Assembly (NCBI GenBank): GCA_016870235.1
Contig: VGCB01000010.1
Coordinates: 1 to 14,845, forward strand
Direction of reading: 5' to 3'
DNA from: Actinomycetota bacterium
GTDB taxonomy: Bacteria > Actinomycetota > Thermoleophilia > Gaiellales > Gaiellaceae
Length of the DNA stretch: 14,845 nt
A model generated the notes under the pieces. That model did not search any database, was not told where the DNA came from, and worked only from the letters and a program-made list of their open reading frames with translations. Both the position numbers and the translations under genes were made by a program. This document shows positions 5,891-13,865 of the stretch, one piece after another (position 1 is the first letter of the stretch; the number at the start of each line of letters is the position of its first letter).

Positions 5891-6341
5891 GTGGTCAGCT
5901 ACCAACCGGACCCGCGGCCGTCGCTCCGCACTCGCCTACGGCTCGCGCTCCGCGACAGCCGCGGAAACCCCACTCACCCCACTCGTACACCACTCCCGGG
6001 GACGCTACTTGGCCTTGCGACGGCGCACGGACACCGGATTCTGCCCGGACAACCGGCTTCCTACAAGGGGGAACCGCGGTTCTCGCGGAAATCCCCCGAT
6101 CGGGGGGACGAAGCGAGGTGCGGGCGCGTCTGCTGCCGAGGGGTGCACGCCGGCGTCGCGTCGAGCTGGAACGAAGTTGGTGCGATTCGCAACAGACACG
6201 CAACTGCTTCCGCGATAGGATCTGTTCCAGAAGGGGAGGAGGCCGGTGGCCCAGGGACAGTGTCCGTTTGGGACAAGCGGAGGCGCTCGAGCCCTGCCTT
6301 TGCCTCGCCCCTGCCCCACCTCGCCGTTGCCCGCTCCGCGC
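5891..6341. other. Gene-free region with hairpins and an orphan set of expression signals
   Basis: No protein with recognisable similarity is encoded in these 450 bp. They hold two overlapping hairpins (6067-6107), a promoter-like pair CAGACA-17-TAGGAT (6193-6221), a purine-rich GGGGAGGAGG near 6233-6242 followed by GTG at 6246, and a short TGTCC-gtttg-GGACA inverted repeat (6261-6275). The GTG frame soon becomes an antisense reading of treS without features. This may be a leftover from insertion-sequence activity. Confidence 0.4.
6067..6107 (+). repeat. Two mutually exclusive hairpins sharing one arm
   Basis: GGGGGA (6067-6072) can pair with TCCCCC (6092-6097), enclosing a second stem CCGCG/CGCGG (6074-6078 with 6084-6088). 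The same TCCCCC also forms the palindrome CCCCCGATCGGGGG with 6102-6107. Only one can form at a time, as in attenuators, but no leader peptide or regulated gene follows on either strand. Confidence 0.4.
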
Positions 6342-7970
6342 CTACAGCGCGAGCCAGAAGAACCCGAGCGGCGCCAGCGTGATCGTGTACGGCTCCGGCC
6401 CGATCTCCGGGAAGAGCTGCCCGCCGAGGAGCTCGACCGGGATCCGGCCGGCGTGCGCCCCGAGCTCGAGCCTCACCGCCTGCGCGACGCGCGAGACGTT
6501 ATGGACGCAGAGGACGAGGTCGTCCTCGTGCGTGCGCTCGTGCGACAGCACCGCCTGGTTGTCCGACTCGACCGGCGCGTAGGCGCCGAGACCGAAGACG
6601 GGGTGCTCCTTGCGCAGCTCGATCATGCGGCGGAGCCACCGGAGCAGCGAGCCCGTGGCCCGCAGCTGCGCCTCGACGTTGACGGCCTGGAAGCCGAAGA
6701 CGGGATCGAGGTTGGCCGGCAGGTAGAGCCGTTGCGCATCCGCGACCGAGAACCCGCCGTTCCGGTCGATCGTCCACTGCATCGGCGTCCGCACCCCGTC
6801 GCGGTCGGGCAGGTAGACGTTGTCGCCCATCCCGATCTCGTCGCCGTAGTAGAGGACGGGCGACCCGGGCAGTGAGAAGAGGAGCGCGTAGAGAGCGCGG
6901 ATCTCGTCGAGGTTGCCGCCGACGAGCGGGGCGAGCCGGCGCCGGATCCCGAGGTTGAGCTTCATCCGCGGGTCGGCGGCGTACTCGGCGTACATCTGCT
7001 CCCGCTCCTCGTCGGAGACGACCTCGAGCGTCAGCTCGTCGTGGTTGCGGAGGAAGAGGCCCCACTGACAGCTGTCGGGGAGGGCGGGTGTCGTCGCCAG
7101 CACGTCGAGGAGCGGTGCCGCGCTCCCGCGCGAGAGCGAGGTGAAGATCCGCGGCATCAGCGGGAAGTGGAAGGCCATGTGGCACTCGTCGCCGGCGCCG
7201 AAGTACTGGACGACGCTCTCCGGCGTCCCGTTCGCCTCCACCAGCAGGACGGCGCCGGGGTGGATCTCGTCCACCTCACGCCGGATGCGACGCAGGAACG
7301 CGTGCGTCTCGGGCAGGTCGTCGCACGACGTCCCCTCGCGCTCGAAGAGGTAGGGCACCGCGTCGAGACGGAAGCCGTCGAGGCCGAGGTCGAGCCAGAA
7401 GCGCAGGACGCCGAGCATCGCCTCCTGCACCTCGGGGTTGTCGTAGTTGAGGTCGGGTTGATGGCTGTAGAAGCGGTGCCAGTAGTACTGCTCGGCGACC
7501 GTGTCCCACGTCCAGTTCGACGGCTCGACGTCGACGAACACGATCCGCGCGTCCTCGTAGCGATGGACGGTGTCCGACCAGACGTACCAGTCCCGCTTCG
7601 GCGAGTCGGGCGACGAGCGGGACTCCTGGAACCACGGGTGGTCGATCGACGTGTGGTTGAGGACGAGGTCGGCGATCACCCGGATCTCACGCGCGTGCGC
7701 CAGCTCGACGAGCTCGCGGACGTCCTCGATCGTCCCGAAGTCGGGGTGCACGCCGGTGAAGTCGGCGATGTCGTAGCCGCCGTCGCGGAGCGGCGACGGG
7801 TAGAAGGGCAGAAGCCAGAGGCAGTCGATCCCGAGCCAGTCGAGGTAGTCGAGCTTCTCGATCAGCCCGCGGAAGTCGCCGATCCCGTCGCCGCCCGAGT
7901 CGTTGAAGGCACGGAGGTAGAGCTCGTAGAAGACGGCGGACCGGTACCAGGGATGCGCCGCGTCGATCAC
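6342..7970 (-). CDS. treS: Trehalose synthase / maltose alpha-D-glucosyltransferase
   Basis: TreS interconverts maltose and trehalose in the cytoplasm and feeds trehalose and GlgE-type glucan metabolism. The 542-aa product opens with HPWYRSAVFYELYLRAF and NDSGGDGIGDF, typical of GH13 subfamily 16. The (beta/alpha)8 barrel shows VIADLVLNHTS (about 98-108), DGFRLDAVPYL with the nucleophile Asp203, LLVEAN with the acid/base Glu245, and LFLRNHDELT with Asp311. DRDGVRTPMQW follows near 390-399, and a beta-sandwich C-domain closes the protein. No maltokinase domain is fused. The start is taken as GTG 7970, eight bases after the stop of the 99-aa gene, because similarity begins there; longer readings run into that gene. 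The two probably form one operon. Confidence 0.93.
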   Translation of the reverse strand: MIDAAHPWYRSAVFYELYLRAFNDSGGDGIGDFRGLIEKLDYLDWLGIDCLWLLPFYPSPLRDGGYDIADFTGVHPDFGTIEDVRELVELAHAREIRVIADLVLNHTSIDHPWFQESRSSPDSPKRDWYVWSDTVHRYEDARIVFVDVEPSNWTWDTVAEQYYWHRFYSHQPDLNYDNPEVQEAMLGVLRFWLDLGLDGFRLDAVPYLFEREGTSCDDLPETHAFLRRIRREVDEIHPGAVLLVEANGTPESVVQYFGAGDECHMAFHFPLMPRIFTSLSRGSAAPLLDVLATTPALPDSCQWGLFLRNHDELTLEVVSDEEREQMYAEYAADPRMKLNLGIRRRLAPLVGGNLDEIRALYALLFSLPGSPVLYYGDEIGMGDNVYLPDRDGVRTPMQWTIDRNGGFSVADAQRLYLPANLDPVFGFQAVNVEAQLRATGSLLRWLRRMIELRKEHPVFGLGAYAPVESDNQAVLSHERTHEDDLVLCVHNVSRVAQAVRLELGAHAGRIPVELLGGQLFPEIGPEPYTITLAPLGFFWLAL

Positions 7971-7978
7971 CCGCGCCG

Positions 7979-8278
7979 TCAGGCCTCGAAGGGGAGCTTC
8001 GCAGCGACCTTCCGCCGGCCCCCGGAGGAGTAGACGACGTCGACCGAGTCGTCTGCACGGTATGTGCCGGCGATCCCGAGCAGCATCGACGTCCACCGCC
8101 CGGCGCCGAGCCTGCCTTCGGACGCGAGCGACCGGGCGAACTCGAGCACGCCGCTGCGGACGACGTAGTCGGCGCCCTCGCGCTGCTGGACGCCGTTCAC
8201 GTACACCTCGAAAGGCCGCTCGACATCGTGGGGGAGCGCTACGCGCGTTCCCGGATACGTTCCCTCCGACACGACCAT
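7979..8278 (-). CDS. Conserved-looking 99-aa protein of unknown function upstream of treS
   Basis: The protein has no signal peptide or membrane helix and is rich in beta-strand-like segments: FEVYVNGVQQREGADYVVRS, then LGAGRWTSMLLGIAGTYR, then DSVDVVYSSGGRRKVAA. The pattern suggests a small beta-sandwich or cradle fold. I do not recognise a named family, though the wording resembles hypothetical proteins of related actinobacteria. ATG 8278 was taken as the start; another in-frame ATG at 8302 adds eight residues and cannot be excluded. The gene ends 8 bp before treS on the same strand, so co-transcription and a link to carbohydrate metabolism are plausible, but no function can be assigned. 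Confidence 0.7.
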   Translation of the reverse strand: MVVSEGTYPGTRVALPHDVERPFEVYVNGVQQREGADYVVRSGVLEFARSLASEGRLGAGRWTSMLLGIAGTYRADDSVDVVYSSGGRRKVAAKLPFEA

Positions 8279-8374
8279 AGAATGCCACCGTGGCGGGTTC
8301 ATCCTGCGATCCGACAGTCGTGCCCGCCTGCGGGCCGATCACGGCCGTCCCGACCTCCCGAAGGAGCTGATCCG
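8279..8374. promoter_or_regulatory. Divergent intergenic region between the treS operon and the oxidase pair
   Basis: Ninety-six bases separate divergent starts and must hold both promoters. No clear -35/-10 pair was found. A short GCCCGC-ct-GCGGGC palindrome (8322-8335) could be an operator. AAGGAG at 8361-8366 is the ribosome site for the TTG start at 8375. Confidence 0.4.
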
Positions 8375-10015
8375 TTGGCCGCCGACGCCCCCGTCTCGTC
8401 CTCTCCGGCCTGGCAGCGCGGCCTCGTCGCCCGGTGGCTCGTGTCGGTCGAGCACCGGCGCATCGGCATCCTCTACCTAGGCACCGCCGGGTTCTTCCTG
8501 CTGCTCGCCGGTCTTGTCGCCGTGCTGATGCGGATCCAGCTGATCGGGCCCGACGTGGACATGATCGGCCAGCGCACCTATCTCGGGATGACGTCGTTCC
8601 ACGGGATCGCGATGGTCTTCTTCTTCGCGCTCCCGCTCGTGCTCGGCCTCGCGAACGCGATCGTCCCGCTGCAGGCCGGGGCGCGTCGCGACGCCTACCC
8701 GCGGATCAACGCCGTCGCCTTCTGGGTCTTCCTCTTCGGCGGCCTCTGCGTCGCGCTCTCGCCGCTGGCCAAGGGCGGCTCGGCCGGGGCCGGCTGGACG
8801 TCGTACCCGCCCTTCTCGCTCGCGACGGGCGGCAACGGCCATGACCTCGTGCTGATGGGGCTGATCCTCGCGTCCGCGGCGGCGCTCGCCACCGTCGTCA
8901 ACCTCGTCGTCACGGTCAGGCACCACGCCGCGCCGGGCATGACCTGGCACACGCTGCCGGTGTTCGCGAAGTCGCTCGTCGTCCTCGTCGCCGGCCTCCT
9001 CGTCGCTGTGCCGCTCCAGATCGCGGGCTGCGTCTTCCTCCTCCTCGCACGCGAATGGCCGAGCGCGTTCGACTTCTTCGTGACGACGGACGGCGATGCG
9101 CCCGTCCTGCGCTCCGGTTGGATCTGGCTCTTCGGCCAGCCGGTCGCGTACCTCCTACTCGTCCCGGTGCTCGGGATCGTGGCCGAGATCGCCTCGACGT
9201 TTACGCGGGGACGGTTCCGCGGCGGCCGGATCCTCGTCACCTCGCTCCTCGCCTTCACGGCGCTCGTCGTCCTCACGTGGCTGCACCACACCTACTCGAC
9301 CGGCACGGGCGACAAGCCGTCGACGGTGTTGCTCGTGCTGGCGGTGCTGGCGCTCCTCCCGATCGCGGCAGCGGTGGCGGCGATCGCGCAGTCGGGCCTC
9401 CTGTCGCCGGCGACGCTCTCGGAGCCGGCTGCGCAGTTCGCGGTCGGGGCACTCGTCCTCCTCGTGCTCGGCGGTCTCTCAGGGCTTTTCCTCGCGATCT
9501 GGGGCAACGACCGCGGGCTTCGCGGCACCGCGTTCGCGACAGGTCACGCGCACTACCTCCTGTTCGGCCCGGCCCTCTTCGCGCTTCTCGGCGGGCTCGT
9601 CTACTGGTGGCCGAAGCTGTTCGGGCGGATCCTCGACCGGAAGCTCGTGGGCGGCGCGTTTGCCCTGCTGTTTTGCGGATTCGTCATCTCGTTCCTGCTG
9701 CAGTTCGTCGTCGGCGACAAGGGCGTCGCGCGGCGCGTCTCGTCGTACGAGGGCGTCGAGGGCGTCGAGGCGCTGCAGGTCGTCTCCTCGATCTTCGCGT
9801 TCGTCGCCGCGATCGGCGTACTCGCCCTCGTCGGCGCCGTCGCGATGAGCCGGCGGGCGCGACGGGCCGGCAACGACCCCTGGCAGGGAGACACGCTCGA
9901 GTGGTTCACGGCGTCGCCGCCGCCGCGCGGGAACTTCGACTCGCTGCCGCCGGTGACGAGCGATCGCCCGCTGGCGGACCTGCGGCGGACGCTCCGGGAG
10001 CAGGGTGCTCTCTGA
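8375..10015 (+). CDS. Cytochrome c oxidase subunit I-like protein with a missing Cu_B histidine
   Basis: This 546-aa protein has about 12 or more hydrophobic segments in CtaD order. Helix II has TSFHGIAM with His76 (low-spin heme ligand), helix VII TWLHHTYS with His304 and His305 (Cu_B), and helix X ATGHAHYLLF with His391 (heme a3) and His393 (heme a). Helix VI, normally GHPEVY, reads GQPVAY: the third Cu_B histidine is Gln255, while the tyrosine (Tyr259) remains. The C-terminus DPWQGDTLEW and SPPPRGNFDSLP matches actinobacterial CtaD. The TTG at 8375 is chosen because AAGGAG stands 8 nt upstream; the longer frame to 8228 is Arg/Pro-rich. It overlaps ctaB by 11 bp. No subunit II or III gene adjoins. 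It may be a divergent oxidase or a non-oxidase paralogue. Confidence 0.85.
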   Translation: MAADAPVSSSPAWQRGLVARWLVSVEHRRIGILYLGTAGFFLLLAGLVAVLMRIQLIGPDVDMIGQRTYLGMTSFHGIAMVFFFALPLVLGLANAIVPLQAGARRDAYPRINAVAFWVFLFGGLCVALSPLAKGGSAGAGWTSYPPFSLATGGNGHDLVLMGLILASAAALATVVNLVVTVRHHAAPGMTWHTLPVFAKSLVVLVAGLLVAVPLQIAGCVFLLLAREWPSAFDFFVTTDGDAPVLRSGWIWLFGQPVAYLLLVPVLGIVAEIASTFTRGRFRGGRILVTSLLAFTALVVLTWLHHTYSTGTGDKPSTVLLVLAVLALLPIAAAVAAIAQSGLLSPATLSEPAAQFAVGALVLLVLGGLSGLFLAIWGNDRGLRGTAFATGHAHYLLFGPALFALLGGLVYWWPKLFGRILDRKLVGGAFALLFCGFVISFLLQFVVGDKGVARRVSSYEGVEGVEALQVVSSIFAFVAAIGVLALVGAVAMSRRARRAGNDPWQGDTLEWFTASPPPRGNFDSLPPVTSDRPLADLRRTLREQGAL

Positions 10016-11270
10016 GCTCGACACCCGTCTCGACCCGTCGCGCTCGCAGAGGCGCACCGACGCGGCTGCCGGCCCGTCGCTGCAGCTGACGATCGCCGCC
10101 GCCGCGGTGGCGACCGGTGTCATCGTCGCGAGCGCCGCGCTCGATCTCGGGACGGCGCACTGGGGGGCGACGCTCGTGGCGCTTCCGCTCCTCGTCGGCG
10201 CGGTCGTGGCCGCGTTCTTCTCCTATCGGCGGCTCCTCGCCGCGTCGTCCGCATCGCTCTCGCTGCTCGTGGCGGCGATCGCCTCCGGCGGCATCGTCGC
10301 CTGGACCGGCAGCGCCGGCTGGGCCGTCGCGCTCCACGTCTCGATGGCGGCCTGTGCGCTGGCCGGGGCGGTCGTCCTCCTCGCGCTGGCGCGGAGCGGC
10401 GAGCGTGTCCCGCTCGGAAGCCTGCGCGACCACGTGATCCTGACGAAGCCCCGGATCATGACGCTGCTGCTGCTGACGGGCGCCGCCGGGATGTTCGTCG
10501 GTGCGGGCGGCGTGCCCGACCTCGTCGATCTCGGCGTCGCCATGCTCGGCCTCGCGCTCGCGTGCGGCGGTGCCAGCGCGCTCAACCATGTGATGGACGC
10601 CGACATCGACCAGCTGATGGGCGAGCGGACGAAGGCCCGCCCGGTCGCCTCGGGGCGGATCGCGCCCGCCCGGGCGCTCGAGTTCGGTCTCGCGCTCTCG
10701 GCCGCCTCGTTCGCGCTGCTGGCCTCGAGCGTCAACGTCGTCACGGCACTCCTCGCCCTCGCCGGCAACCTCTTCTACGTCCTCGTCTACACGGGCTGGC
10801 TGAAGCGCTCGACCGACTGGAACATCGTCATCGGCGGCGCCGCCGGCGCCGTGCCGCCGCTCGTCGGCTTCGCCGCCGCGACCGGCGATCTCAGGCTCTC
10901 GGCGATCTGGCTCTTCCTGATCGTCTTCCTGTGGACGCCGCCTCACTTCTGGGCGCTGGCACTGATGATCAAGGAGCACTACTCGGCCGCCAGCATCCCG
11001 ATGCTCCCCGGTACGCGCGGCGACCGCGAGACGACCCGCCAGATCCTGCTCTACACGCTGGTCATGGTCGCGTTCACGGTCGCGGTCGGGATCTGGCTCG
11101 GCTGGATCTACACCGGCACCGCCGCCGTCCTCGGGCTCGCGTTCCTCGCCCTCGCGTGGCGGCTGCGGCGTCACGCGACCCGGCGGAACGCGATGGTGCT
11201 CTTCCACTACTCGCTCGCGTACCTCGCGGTGCTGTTCGTCGCCGCCGCGCTCGACCCGGTCATCCTGTAG
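10005..11270 (+). CDS. ctaB: Heme O synthase (protoheme IX farnesyltransferase) with a four-helix N-terminal extension
   Basis: From about residue 140 the protein is a UbiA-type prenyltransferase of the CyoE/CtaB group, which farnesylates heme b to heme O in the membrane. It shows DHVILTKPRIM, the polyprenyl-diphosphate site NHVMDADID (Asn194, Asp198, Asp202) followed by ERTKARPV, then YTGWLKRSTDWNIVIGGAAG and FLWTPPHFWALAL. Residues 25-130 add four hydrophobic helices ending in ALHVSMAA with His111, resembling one half of the heme A synthase CtaA; the usual protein has about 300 residues, this one 421. GTG 10005 overlaps the upstream gene by 11 bp, with GGGAG just ahead, so translation is probably coupled. 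Heme O, or heme A after CtaA, would serve the neighbouring oxidase-like protein. Confidence 0.92.
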   Translation: MLSELDTRLDPSRSQRRTDAAAGPSLQLTIAAAAVATGVIVASAALDLGTAHWGATLVALPLLVGAVVAAFFSYRRLLAASSASLSLLVAAIASGGIVAWTGSAGWAVALHVSMAACALAGAVVLLALARSGERVPLGSLRDHVILTKPRIMTLLLLTGAAGMFVGAGGVPDLVDLGVAMLGLALACGGASALNHVMDADIDQLMGERTKARPVASGRIAPARALEFGLALSAASFALLASSVNVVTALLALAGNLFYVLVYTGWLKRSTDWNIVIGGAAGAVPPLVGFAAATGDLRLSAIWLFLIVFLWTPPHFWALALMIKEHYSAASIPMLPGTRGDRETTRQILLYTLVMVAFTVAVGIWLGWIYTGTAAVLGLAFLALAWRLRRHATRRNAMVLFHYSLAYLAVLFVAAALDPVIL

Positions 11271-11283
11271 AGGCCTGATTGGG

Positions 11284-11311
11284 CCACGCCGCGCGCCAGG
11301 CGCGGCGGTGG
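11284..11311 (+). terminator. Hairpin after ctaB
   Basis: CCACGCCGCGC (11284-11294) pairs with 11300-11311 through 11 base pairs with one bulged G, loop GCCAG. No T-tract follows, so it is a terminator-like structure of uncertain efficiency. It lies between ctaB and the exported multidomain gene. Confidence 0.5.
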
Positions 11312-11375
11312 CGGCGCCCGCTTACCCCGTATGGGTGACGTGCCCGTCCGGGACGATGCCGAAGAACGAGATGCC

Positions 11376-13772
11376 ATGCGTATCCTCCGCCTCGTCCCCG
11401 TTTGCGTGATCGCCGTCGCGGCGATGCTCGCCCCCGGCGCTCTCGCAGTGGATGCGAAGAAGCCCGGGCCTCCCGTCAACGTCCGCGGCTTCGTGCTCAA
11501 GCCAACGGAAGAGCTCACCAACGTCTTCTCGCGCACGCCCGCCTTCACCTGGCAGCCCGTGCGTGGTGCCCTCTGCTACGAGTTCGAGCTGTCGACCAGC
11601 CAGGCCTTCAACGAGTCCTCGATCGTCTGGTCCAACGTGCGGTACGGCATCTCGAACGAGAAGCCCTGCACGCCGGTGACGGCGAACGACGTCGACACGA
11701 CCGGCGCCTCGCCCGCCGACAGCACCAAGAAGGCGGCGCCGACCGACGCATCCGGCACGGGCGCTCCGGGCGCGGCATCCGCAGCGCCGGCGACGCCGGG
11801 CGAGGGAACGGTGATCGAGCCGCTGCGCGTGTCTGCGGTCTCCGTCGACGTGGCACTGCCGTGGTTCACGGGCAAGCCGTTCGCGCTCTACGCGCGTGCC
11901 CGCGCGATCACGCAGGAGGGCGAGACGGCGTGGAGCAAGCCGTTCGGCTTCAACATGCAGTGGGGCTCGACGCCGGAGCAGATCGCCGGGGCGAACGGCC
12001 TCACCGCCTGGACGCCCGTCGAGGGCGCGACCGGCTACCAGGTCATGTACCGCGGGCCGAGCTTCGTCAAGACCTTCTCGACCTCGAGCAACGTCGCCGA
12101 CCAGCGCGACCTCTGGGCGTTCCACGAGGCGGACCCGGCGAGCTGGTACACGTCCGTCCAGTGGCGCGTGCGTGCCGTCCGCCGGGTCTTCGGCCAGATC
12201 CCCAACGGCCTGCCGGCGGTGAGCTACGGGCCGTGGAGCCAGACCTTCACGGCCGCCAACCCGCCCACGATCGCGCCCGGGCCGATCACGCTCCAGAAGG
12301 CCGTGTCGGACGCCGTGAGCGTGCGCGACGTGGCGCGGTCGCATCAGCTGATGCCCGGCATCACCTGGACCGGCAACGTCGGCCTCGACGGCGCCACGCA
12401 CGCGTTCTTCCGGGCGTACGTCGCCACGGATGTGGACTGTGTCAACGTGGTGTTCAAGGGCGGCCTCGTGGCGAGCCCGGCATACGCGCCGCGCTCCACC
12501 GGTCCGCTCAAGCTGCCGGCATCCGCTGAAGAGATGGCGGAGGCCAGGAGCACGCTCCTCGAGGACGGGGCCGAGGGCGACACGCGCGCGGCCGACGCCT
12601 CGAAGTTCCAGACCACCGAGTCCTCGAGCGCGGGCGCTGCACCTGCCCCCGCGGGCGGATCTACCGGCGCCACGCAGGCTGTTCCGGCCGCGAAGATCGA
12701 CCTGCCCGACGTCGACTTCCCGTCGACCCGGTACTACTACACCGTCGTCGGCGCCGACATGTACGTGGATGCCAAGACGAGGGCAGTCAAGTACGTCGAC
12801 GCCGAGCTTCCGCAGGACACGTGCGCAGCAGGCCGCGTCCTCAGCTTCGGCAAGAAGAGCCGGGCGGTCGTGGCCGCGTCGCCCGAGCCGCTCGTCACGG
12901 GCCTGGCCCCGGACGGCACGCTCTACGAGGGCGCCGCGAAGAGCCCCGTCGTCTACTCGACCCCGCTCGTCTCCTGGCTGCCGGCGATCGGCGCGACCGC
13001 CTACGAGGTGCAGTGGTCGAAGTCGACCTACCCCTGGAAGGCGGAGGGCAAGCGGGTCACGTACGCCACCTCGGTAATCCTCGATCTCGGCCCCGGCAAG
13101 TGGTTCTATCGCATCCGCGGGCTCAACCAGGCGCAGCTCCGGAAGGCCGAGATGACCTGGTCGGTGCCGCTGCCCGTGACCGTGGCGAAGCCGACGTTCC
13201 GCCTCGTCTCGACCAGCGCCGAGGCAGGCACCACCGAGAAGAGCGGCCTGGCGGCCGCGCTCGAGGACGCGCGTCAAACGGTGTTGCGGGCGTTGCCGGC
13301 GATCGAGGCGTACCATACGGATCACGGCACGTTCAAGACGATGACGCTCGCGATGCTCCGCAAGACGTACGACAAGTCGCTGACGGACATCGCGATCAAG
13401 TCCGCGACGAAGAGCGGCTACTGCGTGCAGAGCACGAAGGGGCGGCTCGTCAACTTCACCGGGCCGAGTAGCGGCGGCACGGGCCTCCGCCTCGGCGCGT
13501 GCGGCACGAAGGGCAAGATCGTTCCGCTCGAGGTGCCGCACGGCACGGGCGATGCGGTCACCGACCTTCGCGCCGCGCTCGTCTCGATGCTCGCGTACAA
13601 GGCAGACCACGGGAGCTTCACCGGGATGACGGTCGACAAGCTCCGCGCCGACTACGACGCCGGGCTGGCCGACATCAAGCTCTCGACGAGCGCCGGCCGG
13701 GCGTGCGCGCAGCTCGGGTCGTACCGGCTGCGGACGGACGAGCTGACGCCGAAGCCGGGCAACTGCGCGTAA
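11376..13772 (+). CDS. Exported multidomain protein: fibronectin-III-like modules plus two C-terminal pilin-like repeats
   Basis: The 798-aa product starts with a signal peptide, MRILRLVPVCVIAVAAMLAP followed by GALA, a likely signal peptidase I site near residue 24. Several fibronectin-III-like modules follow, marked by TPAFTWQPVRGALCYEFEL, GLTAWTPVEGATGYQVMY with VQWRVRAVR, and LVSWLPAIGATAYEVQW with GKWFYRIRGLN. Low-complexity Ala/Ser/Gly linkers lie between them. The C-terminus holds two related repeats, about 630-715 and 728-798: an A-Y-x-x-D-H-G-x-F turn, then M-T-x-x-x-L-R-x-x-Y-D-x-x-L-x-D-I, ending with paired cysteines. They resemble globular pilin or pseudopilin domains without the N-terminal helix. 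ATG 11376 was preferred because the signal peptide begins there; an upstream ATG (11331) adds an acidic segment. No anchor is visible, so it is probably secreted or wall-associated. The ligand is unknown. Confidence 0.8.
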   Translation: MRILRLVPVCVIAVAAMLAPGALAVDAKKPGPPVNVRGFVLKPTEELTNVFSRTPAFTWQPVRGALCYEFELSTSQAFNESSIVWSNVRYGISNEKPCTPVTANDVDTTGASPADSTKKAAPTDASGTGAPGAASAAPATPGEGTVIEPLRVSAVSVDVALPWFTGKPFALYARARAITQEGETAWSKPFGFNMQWGSTPEQIAGANGLTAWTPVEGATGYQVMYRGPSFVKTFSTSSNVADQRDLWAFHEADPASWYTSVQWRVRAVRRVFGQIPNGLPAVSYGPWSQTFTAANPPTIAPGPITLQKAVSDAVSVRDVARSHQLMPGITWTGNVGLDGATHAFFRAYVATDVDCVNVVFKGGLVASPAYAPRSTGPLKLPASAEEMAEARSTLLEDGAEGDTRAADASKFQTTESSSAGAAPAPAGGSTGATQAVPAAKIDLPDVDFPSTRYYYTVVGADMYVDAKTRAVKYVDAELPQDTCAAGRVLSFGKKSRAVVAASPEPLVTGLAPDGTLYEGAAKSPVVYSTPLVSWLPAIGATAYEVQWSKSTYPWKAEGKRVTYATSVILDLGPGKWFYRIRGLNQAQLRKAEMTWSVPLPVTVAKPTFRLVSTSAEAGTTEKSGLAAALEDARQTVLRALPAIEAYHTDHGTFKTMTLAMLRKTYDKSLTDIAIKSATKSGYCVQSTKGRLVNFTGPSSGGTGLRLGACGTKGKIVPLEVPHGTGDAVTDLRAALVSMLAYKADHGSFTGMTVDKLRADYDAGLADIKLSTSAGRACAQLGSYRLRTDELTPKPGNCA

Positions 13773-13800
13773 CGGCCGACCCCGCCCGCGCGATCGACCT

Positions 13801-13832
13801 GCGAAGGCCCCGGAGCGATCCGGGGCCTTCGC
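13801..13832 (+). terminator. Strong hairpin with GNRA tetraloop
   Basis: A perfect 14-bp stem (13801-13814 with 13819-13832, core GGCCCCGGA/TCCGGGGCC) closes on a GCGA tetraloop 28 bp after the stop of the exported protein. It lacks a long T-tract, but its position and symmetry make it the likely terminator on the plus strand. Confidence 0.75.
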
Positions 13833-13853
13833 CGTTCCTGCAGCCGGTTCGTC

Positions 13854-13859
13854 TACCGT
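13854..13859 (+). promoter_or_regulatory. Possible -10 element (TACCGT) for a leaderless hisN transcript
   Basis: TACCGT is 6 nt upstream of the GTG start at 13866, the same geometry as at the OsmC-family gene. No -35 box or Shine-Dalgarno sequence is visible. Confidence 0.4.
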
Positions 13860-13865
13860 GACGCC

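Noticed and set aside
4799..5898. An 8-bp target duplication around the IS256-type element.
   Set aside because: The flanking octamers AGGGTGAG and GTGGTCAG differ at several positions.
7041..8033. A 330-codon plus-strand frame opposite treS.
   Set aside because: Antisense shadow of a gene with all GH13 motifs; low-complexity Val/Glu/Arg sequence.
9906..11207. A 433-codon minus-strand frame opposite ctaB.
   Set aside because: It is Arg/Glu/Asp-rich shadow sequence with no domain, while ctaB on the plus strand is unmistakable.
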